Both the position numbers and the translations under genes were made by a program. A model generated the notes under the pieces. The model was not told where the DNA came from. It saw only the letters and a program-made list of their open reading frames with translations, and made no database searches. From Hypholoma sublateritium FD-334 SS-4 (taxonomy: Eukaryota > Basidiomycota > Agaricomycetes > Agaricales > Strophariaceae), in contig KN817618.1 in assembly GCA_000827495.1 (NCBI GenBank), positions 62,001 through 126,000 of the forward strand: DNA of 64,000 nt, read 5' to 3'. Below, piece by piece: positions 23,054 through 33,561 of the stretch (the first letter of the stretch is position 1; every line of letters starts with the position of its first letter).

Positions 23054-25441
23054 TTATTTGAGGTGTTGAAGTGCTACCATCTGCCCCACTTCTGCGACGG
23101 TAGGCCGAGAAGCTGGGATCGCTTCCCAGCACCGATTGATGATATCCCAAAAACTATCAGTCGGCGTTAACTTAGATTCAATCAGTGTAGGGGGTCGATT
23201 GTTCGCCAGAACTTGCAGCATCACTTGCGTCTCAGTCAGGCCCTCGTAAGGTATTTTCCCTGTCATGACCTGATTCATTTCTCAGCGACGGTATATCAAT
23301 GCTATCTTATAGACTTACATGAAATATCACACTACCCAAAGAATAAATATCTGTGGAGAAGTTTGCTTCTGGGACGCTATCGTCTGGTGGAAATAGCTCA
23401 GGTGCAGCCCATCTAGCTGAGCCTGCCATTTTGGATGTCATGAAAGACGCGCCTCGCAGCTCTGCGATGACGTTTGAGAGGCCGAAATCAGAAAGCTTCG
23501 CCTTGCAGTCAGAATCCATTAAAACGTTTGCCTTCATGGAACCAGACAGTCAATACACGCAGACATATGCGAGAGCTGATACAATTCTTACCGTGGTCAA
23601 GTCACGGTGGATGATGTGCTGAGAATGCACTGTATGAAGAGTTATGTCATTAAGAGGGGGATGATGTATGTTATGAATTCACTCGCTGTAAAGTAAGCCG
23701 TTCGCAATATCTTCGCACTAGACGAAAACGGAGACGATCATTGAATCATACAATTTTACAAATGATTGGGCGTGTACTCACTATGTTCACTCGGGTTTTC
23801 CTTGTTAAATGTTCTTCATTTCTGCTGAGATACCCGGACAGGTCTCCCTCCTCCATCCATGGGCATACCATCGAAAGGACTGGACCAAAGTTGGTCACAG
23901 TTCCCAGCAGCGGTAAAACATTAGGATGCTCAAGGGAGGCCCATATATTTATTTCCCTAGTCAATCTCTGAATGATCCTCAGTTCAATAATGACGGTCAA
24001 CGTGCAATGTGCACAGTTGAACAACCTTTAGCAGCTTATCTCTATTAGAGTCTTTATAGATATGTGTGCGGATGACTTTGACGGCAACTTTGGTAGGTAA
24101 CTTCGCCTCGAGGTCGTAGTATCCAGAGAAGATATCTGCATAACTTCCCCCATGGTGAGCGAATTCAGATTTGCGTCCCACCTTCCCAGTGAGGTCCACT
24201 GGGTCTGGAAGATTCTCTACGCGAGACGCGTTGTCAGGACTCTGAGTGCACGTCAATCAACATCATTTATCTACGGCCAGGCAAATATAACAAACTCAAC
24301 TATTTTCTGACTGGGATCTTCGCTGTGGTCGTGGTGCTGGCGATGGTATCTCAACCCGTTGGGAGTTTTATACCGTCTGGTGCACTGTTCGATACCGCAT
24401 GCGAATGGGCGTAGCCCCGCCCCTTCCTTGGTAACTGGCACAACACTGCAGGTTCCGTGCGTCAAGTGATATTTGAGACCGTTTGCGTACTTGTACGCCT
24501 TATTGCAGTTTTCCTTCGGGCAGCGGTAGGGTTTGGCCACAACAGAAGTCGTGGTGGGACGCGAAAATGTTCCTGTACTCGTCGAAGAGACAGCCTCCAG
24601 TATTTCAGGCGTATAACGCGTCATAAAAGGGGAGAGTGAAACGGAAGCGGAAATTGCGCCGAAGGTGGGGTATGGTGCGCCACCAGGATTGGCTTTATTC
24701 CAGTTTTTTGTATCGTGGACGGTGTTGGCCGCGGAGGGTTCTTCAGAGGGCGAAACCACAAGGGATTCGAATACTGAATCAAACGTCAGATGCTCTTCTG
24801 GAGTCAAGCTGGGAGTGATTAATTCAATGGAATGCGCCCCTTCATAATGCGTGATCAGTGCGGCCAGGTCCGGATGGTGCTGCCCGCAACATGTGTAGTA
24901 ATCTTTCTGGTACGATATATTCAGCAAGTTAACTTGAAGTAGCAATGGGTAGACGAAAGACGCACAAGCCCATCACCTAGGCCAACATCATACAGAGTGT
25001 TGGTCTCGGATCGTACGGCCGTCTCCTCTTCCAAACTGTGTGCAGTACTCAGAACAGCAGATTTGTAAAGAGTACAAATCAGGGCACGTACACAGGGCTT
25101 GTAGCACTGATGGTGTCCTCCGATGCGGATTTCCAGGAGCTGTGCAGCGGGCTTGGCTGCCACGACATAGGCGAGCCTAAGAAGTGCCGCGTGAGAGACG
25201 ACGCGGGGCTGGTGTCGCGCATTGGGTAGTCTTGCTGCACGAGAACACTGGGTAACCTCAAAGAGCTGGGCTGCCACGACATTGGCGAGCCTAGATACCT
25301 CGTGAAGGATGCGGGGGACCTTGACGCGCCTTCTCCGTCGTACATGGGGTAATCTGAATCCAGGTACGCGATCCTGGAGGCGCTAACCTTGGATCTTACG
25401 TCCGAGGCGCGAACCGCGATAGGTGGGGTGTCTGAGTTCAT
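23054..25441 (-). CDS. C2H2 zinc-finger / protein kinase fusion
   Basis: Nine exons: 25092..25441, 24966..25035, 24301..24906, 24026..24241, 23782..23967, 23687..23717, 23592..23629, 23319..23531, 23054..23269. All phases agree and give 641 residues. Residues 1–140 hold two copies of a DYPM…SPAS(F/S)(L)TR…LGSPMSWQPS motif. Residues 141–342 are an Sfp1-like finger exon (YTCCGQHHPDLAALITHYEG; YRCPKENCNKAYKYANGLKY; FACGIEQCTRRY). Residues 343–641 form a TKL-like kinase: GGSYADIFSG loop, VAVKV Lys about 397, EINIWASLEHPNVLPLLG, MHSQHIIHRDLTTANVLMD (Asp about 496), LSDFGLSN (about 514), WAAPELF, SRPTVAEVGQM. The exon 3–4 intron (24242..24300, phase 0) joins fingers to kinase without a stop. The intron after exon 6 needs a GC donor. 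Kinase activity looks plausible; the biological role is unknown. Confidence 0.82.
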
Positions 25442-26345
25442 CGACGATTAGTGATTTGGTTCGACTGGAAGACAAATGGTGCTGGGAAAAGCGGTGTCCA
25501 GAATTCAACCTGGTTCCAACTATTAGTATTACAAAACCAATTCATCAGCTCTATAATTAGCTGACGTCGATCCATATCCATGAACACAATGACAGTGATG
25601 CGCAGTCGCGCACAAAACGAGAGATGTTTTCTCAATATTTTCTGTAAGGAAGAGAAAGAGAGTAAGCCGAGATATGCACAGAGAAAGGGCTGTAATAACA
25701 TATGAGCGTACGCAACTTATCGAACGGGAAATAGTCACCTCCCCGTGGCGAATTTCGAAACAAATCTGAAATAGGGAGGAATAGAAGGAATGATGCTCAA
25801 GGATCAAGATATTTTTGCTACGGAGCCCTCTGCAGCCTAGCAAGTTTATTAATGAGATACCTTACATGCCGAAAACCTGTAGGCTGTGAGTAATACGGGA
25901 CATTCGTGGATTTCTTGTGAATGGTGTGCGATATCATCGAGCCTCATGATCGTCGGACGATCGCGTACCTGTGGAAAAAAGCTGCTCCCGGTCTTAGTTC
26001 AACGTTCAGTACTCAATCTTGATGGATAGAGTACTACTGGGACACCCGAGTGAAGATACAGAACAACGCTAAAAAGCAAGATAGAAACGCGCCGTGCTCA
26101 TCGCGGCCCACCTCCGTCATAGGTTATCGTAGAAGAAAGTCGATGGTCATTTGAAGGTACGTAACTTATAAAAGATAAACATTCGCGTCATGCTGCATGC
26201 CAACACTCAGAAACAAGCAGGGTCAGTACACACGATGAAAAAGAACGTGGCACGCGACATACCAGCCTTGTTCTTCATGATCAATACTACTCTTCCCAGT
26301 CACTGCTGCGGTGCATAAATTTAAAGTATTGTACAAAAGACGCCC
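25442..26345. other. duplicated intergenic/promoter segment with remnant of the C2H2 gene
   Basis: Upstream region of the fusion kinase. It is recognisably similar to the region upstream of the second kinase (27.9–28.5 kb), for example shared blocks ggtgtgcgatat and gtgctcatcgcggccca. Near 26215–26290 it matches the last exons of the C2H2 gene at 28544–29842 (agcagggtcagtacacacga against agcacggtcagaacgcgcga, and ttgttcttcatgatc), so a truncated copy of that gene's 3' end sits here. Confidence 0.6.
26205..26290 (-). pseudogene. truncated 3'-end remnant of the neighbouring C2H2 gene
   Basis: Short segment similar to about 28630–28790, which covers the intron, the penultimate-exon end and the last exon of the C2H2 gene. 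A stretch of roughly 65 bp is missing relative to the intact copy. It is too short to encode anything and marks the boundary of the tandem duplication. Confidence 0.55.
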
Positions 26346-27880
26346 TCACTCTGAGTGCAGAATAGCTATCATTTGTCCTACCTCTGCGACGGTAGGCCGA
26401 GAGGGCGGGACAGTCTCCCAACACAGTTTGATTATATGCCGAACACCATCACAGCCGACAGTTGAGTCCATGTTGAATGTGATCGGTGTAGGATGCTGGT
26501 TGCTCATGATTTTCAGCATGACTTGCGTTTCGGTCAAGCCATCGTATGGCACTTTCCCTGACATAACCTGCATTTCCAGTATGCAAACGCATTTCCGGTT
26601 AACAAACACGGCTCTCCAATTTTTCTTTCGGACTTACATGGAATATAACACTTCCCAATGAATAAACATCAGTGGTGAAATTCGGTTCCAATGGAATGCT
26701 GCCATCAGGTGAGAATAGCTCGGGTGCCGCCCATCTCGCTGAGCCTGTTATCTTCGATGTCATGAAGGATGAGCTTTGCAATTCTGCGATAACGTTCGAA
26801 AGCCCAAAGTCAGAGAGCTTTGCGATTACCGGGTTACTATCTATTAAGATATTAGCCTGGGTAGCAATCAGTAACAGCTTGATCTACCAATCCTGCAGGC
26901 TGCAAGTAATGATATCTCACCGTAGTAAGGTCACGATGCACAACCTGCCGGGAGTGAACTGCGTGAAAATGTAAACAGCGTGTACGTCAAGTAAAACGAA
27001 CGAAAACATACTCACTGTATTCTAATCCGTTAGCGATATCTTGACACTACCCCACCAAGCGACAAAACATCGGTGTCAAACACAACAAATTATTTAAATC
27101 ATGGAATACTTACAATCTGCAGTCGATTTCTCTGCGTTAGGTGATCTCCCTTTCTGACAAGATAGCCAGCAAGGTCTCCCTCCCCCATCCAAGGGCAGAC
27201 CATTGACAGGACGCCCATGGAAAGGACGCCTCGACCAAAGTCGGTCACAGTCCCCAGAAGCGGTATAACGTTGGGATGCTTAAGGCAAGCCCAAATTCTT
27301 ATCTCCCTACGGAGTCTCTGAGCAAGTATCAGCTTATTGGCGACGCATGGGGTGTGGTTAGTTGACCGACCTTCTGTACTTTGTTTCTGGTAGAATCCTT
27401 GTATATATGGGTGCGGATAACTTTCACCGCAACAATGCTGGGCTTTTCGTCTTTAGGATACCAGTATCCGAAGTATATGTCTGCGTAGCTTCCACCATGT
27501 TCAGGGAATTCTGATTTGCGTACAACTTGCCCCGTGAGGTCGATAGGCTCCGCAGTTCTGTCCAGGAATGGTTTACTTTCAAGCCTTTGGGGAGTGCAGA
27601 GCGTTCCTTCTACCGTCTCCTCTTCCATCTGAACAAGAGAGGAAGTATTGTGGGGTGTGGCGGGTGGGCTGTGCAGTGAATTCAAATGCCACAACATGGG
27701 CGAGCCCAGCAAGCGGGTGAGCGAGGCGGGGCTTGCGTAGTGCATCGGGAAGTCCTGCTGAGCCAAGGCGTCTTGCATTATCATAGAACTTGTCCACCAC
27801 GACACTGACGAGTCTAGATAGTTTTGCGTGTAGGACGCGGGCGGAAACGCGGTGCGCTCATCGGAATCATCCTCGTCCAT
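26346..27880 (-). CDS. TKL-like protein kinase, finger-less tandem paralogue
   Basis: Tandem paralogue of the fusion kinase. Exons are 27371..27880, 27114..27317, 27016..27046, 26921..26958, 26638..26856 and 26346..26567, 407 residues from the first in-frame ATG. The N-terminal region keeps the two-copy motif (PASYTQNYLDSSVSWW; QQDFPMHYASPASLTRLLGS), but the finger exon and its introns are absent; the kinase starts in the same exon (IDLTGQVVRKSEFPEHGGSY). Catalytic motifs are intact: VAVKV, EIRIWACLKHPNV, YIHSRQVVHRDLTTANILID, LSDFGLSN, WAAPELF, SRPTVAEVGQM. Intron positions in the kinase match the sister gene exactly. A five-residue GVLSM tandem repeat is inserted near the hinge. The homologous start ATG is not conserved; open frame extends upstream to about 28010, so the true start may lie in another exon. 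Confidence 0.78.
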
Positions 27881-28543
27881 GGGGTAATCTCGGTGCACAG
27901 GGGTGTCCACCAATTCTTCGTCGTCGAGGAGCGCAGTCGCCAGGGCCTTGAGATCTATGGAATACTGGCTAGATAGCTGAGATCGGCCGTTGGAAGATGC
28001 TTGTTAGGAGGAAAGGTAATGCCGTGGCAAGCTTGTTCTGAATTCAATTAAAGCATATAAATAGCTGCCGTCGACATTTGAATTTGGGCGATGAACGTGG
28101 AAACGGGACCCAATCACATACAAGTGCTCACACTGTCCTACGAGAAAGAGGCAAGGTAAGCTGAGATTTACATCAACGGAAGGGGCTATAATACACATAA
28201 CCGTACATCCATATACCTAACCAAACTAGCATTTCAGCACTGTAAAATAAAAAGAAATAATGAAACGGAGGTAGCCAACTCCAGTCGGCTCTCATCAGCC
28301 AGCAAGTGAATATGATATCATACCAACAGAACCTGCGAGCGACACAAGAAGCTCGTAGATTCACACGAATGGCTATTGAAGCTTGAAGATGAATGACTTT
28401 TGAAGGGTGTGCGATATCCATCATCTTTGAGGGGGTCGTTGGGAAAAAGCTGCTTCCAAGTAGAAGCATGCGAGCGCAGTCTTCGTCAAGGAGGGTTACT
28501 GGGATACCCAGGTCAAAATGCAGAAAAAAACCACAGGCCGTGC
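27881..28543. other. upstream region of the second kinase
   Basis: Contains an in-frame, ATG-less extension of the kinase frame (to about 28010) and then promoter-like sequence similar to the region upstream of the fusion kinase. No other gene is supported. Confidence 0.45.
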
Positions 28544-29842
28544 TCATCGCGGCCCAGCCGGGTTGTGGCTGATCATATGCGAAGTCGGTGGCTGATCATT
28601 TGCACCTGCCCTTGGGGAAATAAGCATATCCGCGTCAGGCCTACCAAATAAGCACGGTCAGAACGCGCGATGGAAAGAAAAAGCACGCGACGCACCCCAG
28701 CATCCGCTGCAGTAGGTCATCGAGTACATGCTCCTTGATCTCCCCCTCCTTCTTCGCCTCGTTCTTCATGATCCGCAGCTGCCCCTGCAACTGCTCCTGT
28801 TGTTCGAGCACGAACCGGTGCTTTGCCTTCATCAGCAGGTACATGACCTTCGCCGGCGTCCGGCCGAGCACCAGGCCCGTGGTCTCGTCGAACTGCGGCT
28901 CCAGACTGGGCGGCAGGACGTCCGACGCCGTCGACTCGTACCCCTCCTCTTCTTCTTCTTCCGGCGACGGCGCCTGCAGCAGCGACCCGCGCACGGGGCG
29001 CCGCGACCGCCCGTTCGCGCGGCCCTTCGCGGACGCGGCGAAGTAGTCGCCCGCGTCGTCGACGGCCTCGGACGGCGTGTGCGGATCGACCTTGAATGCG
29101 ACAAAACCGGAAACATCAGGCAACGCGCGGGGGAGAGAGGCGGTGGCGGACGCAACTGGCGTGGACGTCCCCCGCGTGTGCTCGTCCGCGGCGCCGCGCT
29201 TGCGCTTGCGCGACCCGCCGCGCCCGGGCGCGGGCGGGGAGATGTTGTGCTGCAGGCGCATGTGCTTCGCGAGCGCGTCGGAGCGCGTGAACGACTTGTC
29301 GCACTCTGGCCGGCCGCGGTCAGTCGGGGCTGCGCCGGCGCTCGGGGAACGCACCTGGTAGCGGGCAAATGAACGGCTTTTCGCCTGTGTGCGAGCGGAT
29401 GTGCGAGATGAGCGCGAAGCGGGAGGTCTGGGGCAGCCCGCGCCGCAGACACGACGCCCATTCGCAGGTGTAGTTTGATTTGTGGACGCCGATGTGGTCT
29501 GCGAGGTCCGTCAGACCGAATTCACGCTCATCTGGCCGCACACGCACCGTTGTGAATGTGGTCGATTAGTGTCGGCAGATGGCCAAAGACGACACCACAT
29601 TCTTCCCACTGACACGTAATGACGTCCTCCAGTTCGTCGATATCGTCGTAGGTGGCTTGCGCGGCCACCGGAGACGCTGGACGCGACATAGACGGCCCAT
29701 AGTGGTCCTCTCCCTCTAGATTTGATATATCTTCGCCCCCAGAAGAATTGGAGACAGATGGAGAGACCGCGATTGGCACAGGTGGGGGTCCTGGAGATGC
29801 TGGACGCGCACGTTTGGCTGAGGCCTTTGACGTTTTCGCCAT
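28544..29842 (-). CDS. C2H2 zinc-finger protein, Gli/YY1-like finger array (Iec1-like?)
   Basis: Four exons, 29548..29842, 29355..29498, 28696..29305 and 28544..28640, all phase-consistent and most with gtgcgt donors, give 381 residues. Fingers run from CQWEECGVVFGHLPTLIDHI, through YTCEWASCLRRG…SRFALISHIRSHTGEKPF, to CDKSFTRSDALAKHMRLQH. This spacing resembles Gli/Zic/YY1-type arrays and the fungal INO80-associated protein Iec1 (family resemblance only). A basic segment GGSRKRKRGAADE follows, then a charged tail with an acidic run and a coiled-coil-like stretch (LEQQEQLQGQLRIMKNEAKK). The splice 28641..28695 opens a tail ending at TGA 28544–28546; reading through instead stops at 28641. Likely a nuclear chromatin or transcription factor. 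Confidence 0.82.
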
Positions 29843-30616
29843 GTTCACGGAGCCTCAAGCTTTTGAATCGGGGGTGGAGAATAGCGGGATTGTAATCGGT
29901 GAAGGAAAGCAATGGAATGCGAAAGGAATTGTGAAGGCCTGTCGTTAGGAATGATCCTAATTTCAAACAACGACAAACTACCTTCTGCAGTTCGACGTAA
30001 ACGCTAGTGACTGGCACGTTGCGCACACACCAACGTTGAAACGATTTAATGGCGCTGCATTTCCATCTTCCGGGGGTGCCAAGGGTGCGCCAGAGCATGT
30101 AGCGTTGATATAGCGAGACAAAACATTGTAGAAGATTTTTTGAGAAATTAATTCGCCGGTAGTATGTTCATTCCTGCATCAATTGCGCCCAATTTCGCAG
30201 TCTATGTCATCAAACATATCCATACTTGGACATTCCTCTCAAACTCCTCCCTTCCCTTCATGCACTCACGATCTATCCAACTCATGTCAAGGATCTGTCT
30301 TCTAGCATCCCAAATGGTGATTAATTTCTCCAGATGAACTCTTCTTTACCTTTTTAGACGCTGGCAAGCAGTTCTAGTGGCCGGGTGGAGGCTACCCTGC
30401 AGCTGATACGCTTCCCCGGAAAGGCGGTACTCGGTTTCATTTTAAAGTGTTTGAGATCACCGCAGTGCGCGGCGCCTAAGGAAGCTTCGGCAAGATAAGT
30501 ATATCATGAGGCTCTCACTTATATGCAGAGCTGCAACGCCGTAATTCCATTCCATCCCCATCCACGGACCTCCCACCCACGCAACCCCCCACAGCCGCTC
30601 GTTCGATAACATCTTC
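29843..30616. other. divergent intergenic region C2H2 gene / LRR gene
   Basis: Promoter space for two divergent genes. Open frames on the minus strand up to 30098 are in wrong frames for the C2H2 exons. An unseen 5' exon of the LRR gene could lie near 30595. Confidence 0.4.
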
Positions 30617-32237
30617 ATGAACGGGGTCTACGGCCAACTCAGTTTCATCACTGGCGACCCGCATGTGCTCTCCCAAAAGCTGGTGACGTTAAGGTGCGCA
30701 CCAATTTCATTTGCGCACGACTTTGGCGCTGAAAACGCACAGCAACGACGTGCAGATGTGCGAGCGCGTGCGCGTGCTCACGATCTGGCCGAGCGCTGTT
30801 CGCGACGCGATCAAGGCCACCACTCTCGAAAAGCCGCTAGTCGAGGACGATCTTGGCGGCACTCCGCCGCCGCGGCCACGCTCGTATTTAAACAAAATTG
30901 GAGGCATGCTGGGGCACACCAGGTCGCTCTCGCGCCCCTCGACACCGTCGCCGTCGCTCGACCCCGTTCTGTCCCCTACGCAGCGCATGGACTCGTTCCT
31001 CGCCGTCGTCAAAAGCCTCCGCAACGTCGACGAACTGGAGGTCAACTGGTACCTCGACCACGGCTCGCGGACGTCAGCGTGGAAGGTGTCGTTTTTTCCT
31101 GAAATCTGGCAGGGCATCGGATACCAGCTCCGGCGGCTCACGCTAGACGTTAAGCTGTTCAAGCTAAACGATATTGTGAAGTCGTGCGGCGCGTTGCCTC
31201 GCGTGCAGGAGCTGTACCTCTCTCTGCGGTGCGACGCCGCGCACCCGCAGCCTGGCGGGACGGCAGTGCCATACTTCATCAACAAGCTGAGCGCCACGCT
31301 GGAGACACTTTCAATACGGACAATTGGCCACCAGGTGCTCGCGGCGGACTTCCAGCTTCTGACTCACTTCCCGCGGCTCCGGGCGCTAAGCCTGGTTATG
31401 CCGCTCGACGCACAGCACTTCCCCGACCCATCGGGGCTCGCGCAGCTTCTTCGCAATCACCCCAGAATAAGCGACCTCTGCTTGCGGTATTCGCGCTGCT
31501 GCAGCGACCCCGCGGACGACGGCTTCCATACAGCCGGCGGCGCGCACCGCGTGTACGGCGCGATCAGCATGCCGGCGCTCCGCGCGCTGGAGCTCGGCCT
31601 GCACCTCCCGATCCCGCCCAGCGCGGCGACGCGCTCGACGCTGCACGCCATCGCGCGCATGGCGCAGAACATCACGTCGCTCACGCTCGTCGACCGCAGC
31701 CTCGCGCTCGGCGAGGTCAGCGCGCTCCTACGGCTGTTCCACAGCCGCCGCCTGCGTCGGCTCTCGCTCTTCGCGCGCGCGCTGAGCCCGCAGCTCGTCG
31801 ACGTCGTCGCGCGCGCCTGCCCCGACCTCAGCGCACTCGCGCTCGACGTGCAAGCGGTGGTCACCTCCGAGACGCCCGACGCCGACGACACGGTACGTCT
31901 GCCCCGCACGCCTGCTGCGCCCCCCGCTACTGACGCCGCGCGCTGCCAGGGCGACTTTTCGCAGGCGCTGTTTGAGTGGGCCGTCGATTTGGACAGCGAC
32001 AGGTGGCGGTATGGCGCGTGGGCGCTCGCGGACGTCGCGGTGATGAAGTGGGAATTTAAGGTTGGACACGCGTACGACTGGGCCGCCATGCAGGCGCTTG
32101 CGCTCGTCGTCCCCGCCATACGGAGCTTCGCTGGGATGGGCCACACGCGGGAGGACCGCTCGCTTCGCCCATTGGGCTCGCCGCGGCGGCTGGTGGAGAT
32201 TGGGAATCAAATGAAACCCTTCAGCAGTGATGACTGA
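30617..32237 (+). CDS. LRR-type protein of the basidiomycete F-box superfamily (F-box not seen)
   Basis: Predicted exons 30617..30693, 30743..31892 and 31950..32237 give 504 residues. The sequence has leucine-rich-repeat spacing typical of basidiomycete F-box-associated proteins: MCERVRVLTIWPSA, LRRLTLDVKLF, LETLSIRTIG, LRALSLVMPL, LRALELGLHLPI, LRRLSLFARAL. The second intron (57 bp, gtacgt–ccag) is a multiple of three and stop-free, so unspliced reading is possible. An N-terminal F-box is not visible; an upstream exon may be missed, since acceptor-like ccacag precedes the modelled ATG by about 26 bp. Such proteins usually act as substrate adaptors of SCF ubiquitin ligases, but without the F-box that role is uncertain here. 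GC content is high in the 3' half. Confidence 0.72.
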
Positions 32238-32661
32238 CAGATCTTGCGCATGACGGTTCGGAGGTTGTAGCTCATGCTGTATTTTGTAAACTGAAACTTT
32301 GTACACTATGTATACACGCCTTTCTTTAGTTTTATACCCTAATAATTATAATTATACGCACTGTATTTACTTAGGCGTTGCAACAGGTCCAATGTCAGAG
32401 TCCCCTGTCCACCTCCAAATCTGTCCTCCCTCGGGGTGAGATACTTTCCCGAACTGTCATGATGAAATGATCGTTTACAAATATGGTGACATAGTCGTTA
32501 TAATCTGGCAATACATTCGATTCAGATGGCGACCATCATCCCTATACTTCTGCCCGGGAGTGATTGTCCCAACACAGACCACCCTGGATCAACATGTAAA
32601 ATGCACCGCTTTGAGTGTTCAGTAACCAGACTTGCTCCCTACGCCTTCGCTGGCCTAGTAC
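32238..32661. other. intergenic region
   Basis: AT-rich around 32320–32370; no gene seen. Confidence 0.4.
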
Positions 32662-33561
32662 ATGACGTCTAGGTACTCCCGAATATTTCTGCGGCCACCG
32701 AAGGATACGACTGCATCCTCGGAGTCATGGGTTGGCTCGACGTCGACGCAGGAGCCGCGTAGCACCGAAACCAGCCAGGGTCTCTCATACCCACCGAGCA
32801 GCTCGCTGACAGATGCGGCCAAGTCCTCGCCACCACCTCACCCGTACACCCTTGGCCAGCGCCCCGTTTACTCGCCCGTGTCTCCCGCGTCGCCCGACGC
32901 CGTTCAGCAGGAGGTGCGCGTGCAGCCGNCAGGAAAGCGCCCCGGTGACGCGCCCGAATTCCCGCGCGCAGTGCGCCAGCTGCGGCGCGCGTCGTCGCTC
33001 ATGCCGCGCCCCACGCCGCTGCGCATGCGCCCGGGCGTCCTAGCGCTCCTCTTTCTCCCCGTGCCGCCNCTGCTCGCGCTGCTGTACATGGCCGTGGGGC
33101 ACGCGCTCTTGCGCGCTGCACGGCCCGCGCCGCGCTCGNTCTTCCGCGCGGCGTCCGTGGGTGCGTCGCTCGAGGCGGGCGCGACGGGCGGCGTGGTCCT
33201 GGCGCTGCCNCTTGCGCTCCTGCTGTACGCCCTCGTGNGGCCGCCCGCGGACGCGCCGGAGGACTTCTTCGAGGACGACGCCTCGAGCGTGCGCGGCGTC
33301 GCGCGCTGGCTGCCGTGGGCGGGCGCTGCAGGCGTCGTTGCGTTTCTCTTCGCAATCGGCGGCGTCGCGGGCCCACTCGGGGTCGCGTGTCTCCAGAGCA
33401 GTGTTCAGCGCCCGGGGGACACGCGACGACTGCTGAGCGCGCGGGCTGCTGCTGCTGCGGGGTTCGTCGGTGGAGCGGTGCTTGCATCGGGGACTATCGT
33501 CGTGGGGGTACTTGCAACGCTCCTCTGGCTGCGGAGCCGTCGTCAACAACCACCGCCATGA
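32662..33561 (+). CDS. hypothetical multi-pass membrane protein
   Basis: Single-exon frame of 299 residues that I do not recognise. The first 130 residues are Ser/Pro-rich and probably cytosolic. Four hydrophobic segments follow: around PGVLALLFLPVP…LLALLYMAVG, GGVVLALXLALLLYALV, AAGVVAFLFAIGGVAGPL and GGAVLASGTIVVGVLATLLW. The gene is strongly GC-rich with codon bias towards G/C third positions, which supports coding. Five positions are N in the assembly (near 32929, 33069, 33139, 33210 and 33238), so some residues are unknown. It ends with a basic tail. No function is assigned. Confidence 0.65.
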   Translation: MTSRYSRIFLRPPKDTTASSESWVGSTSTQEPRSTETSQGLSYPPSSSLTDAAKSSPPPHPYTLGQRPVYSPVSPASPDAVQQEVRVQPXGKRPGDAPEFPRAVRQLRRASSLMPRPTPLRMRPGVLALLFLPVPXLLALLYMAVGHALLRAARPAPRSXFRAASVGASLEAGATGGVVLALXLALLLYALVXPPADAPEDFFEDDASSVRGVARWLPWAGAAGVVAFLFAIGGVAGPLGVACLQSSVQRPGDTRRLLSARAAAAAGFVGGAVLASGTIVVGVLATLLWLRSRRQQPPP

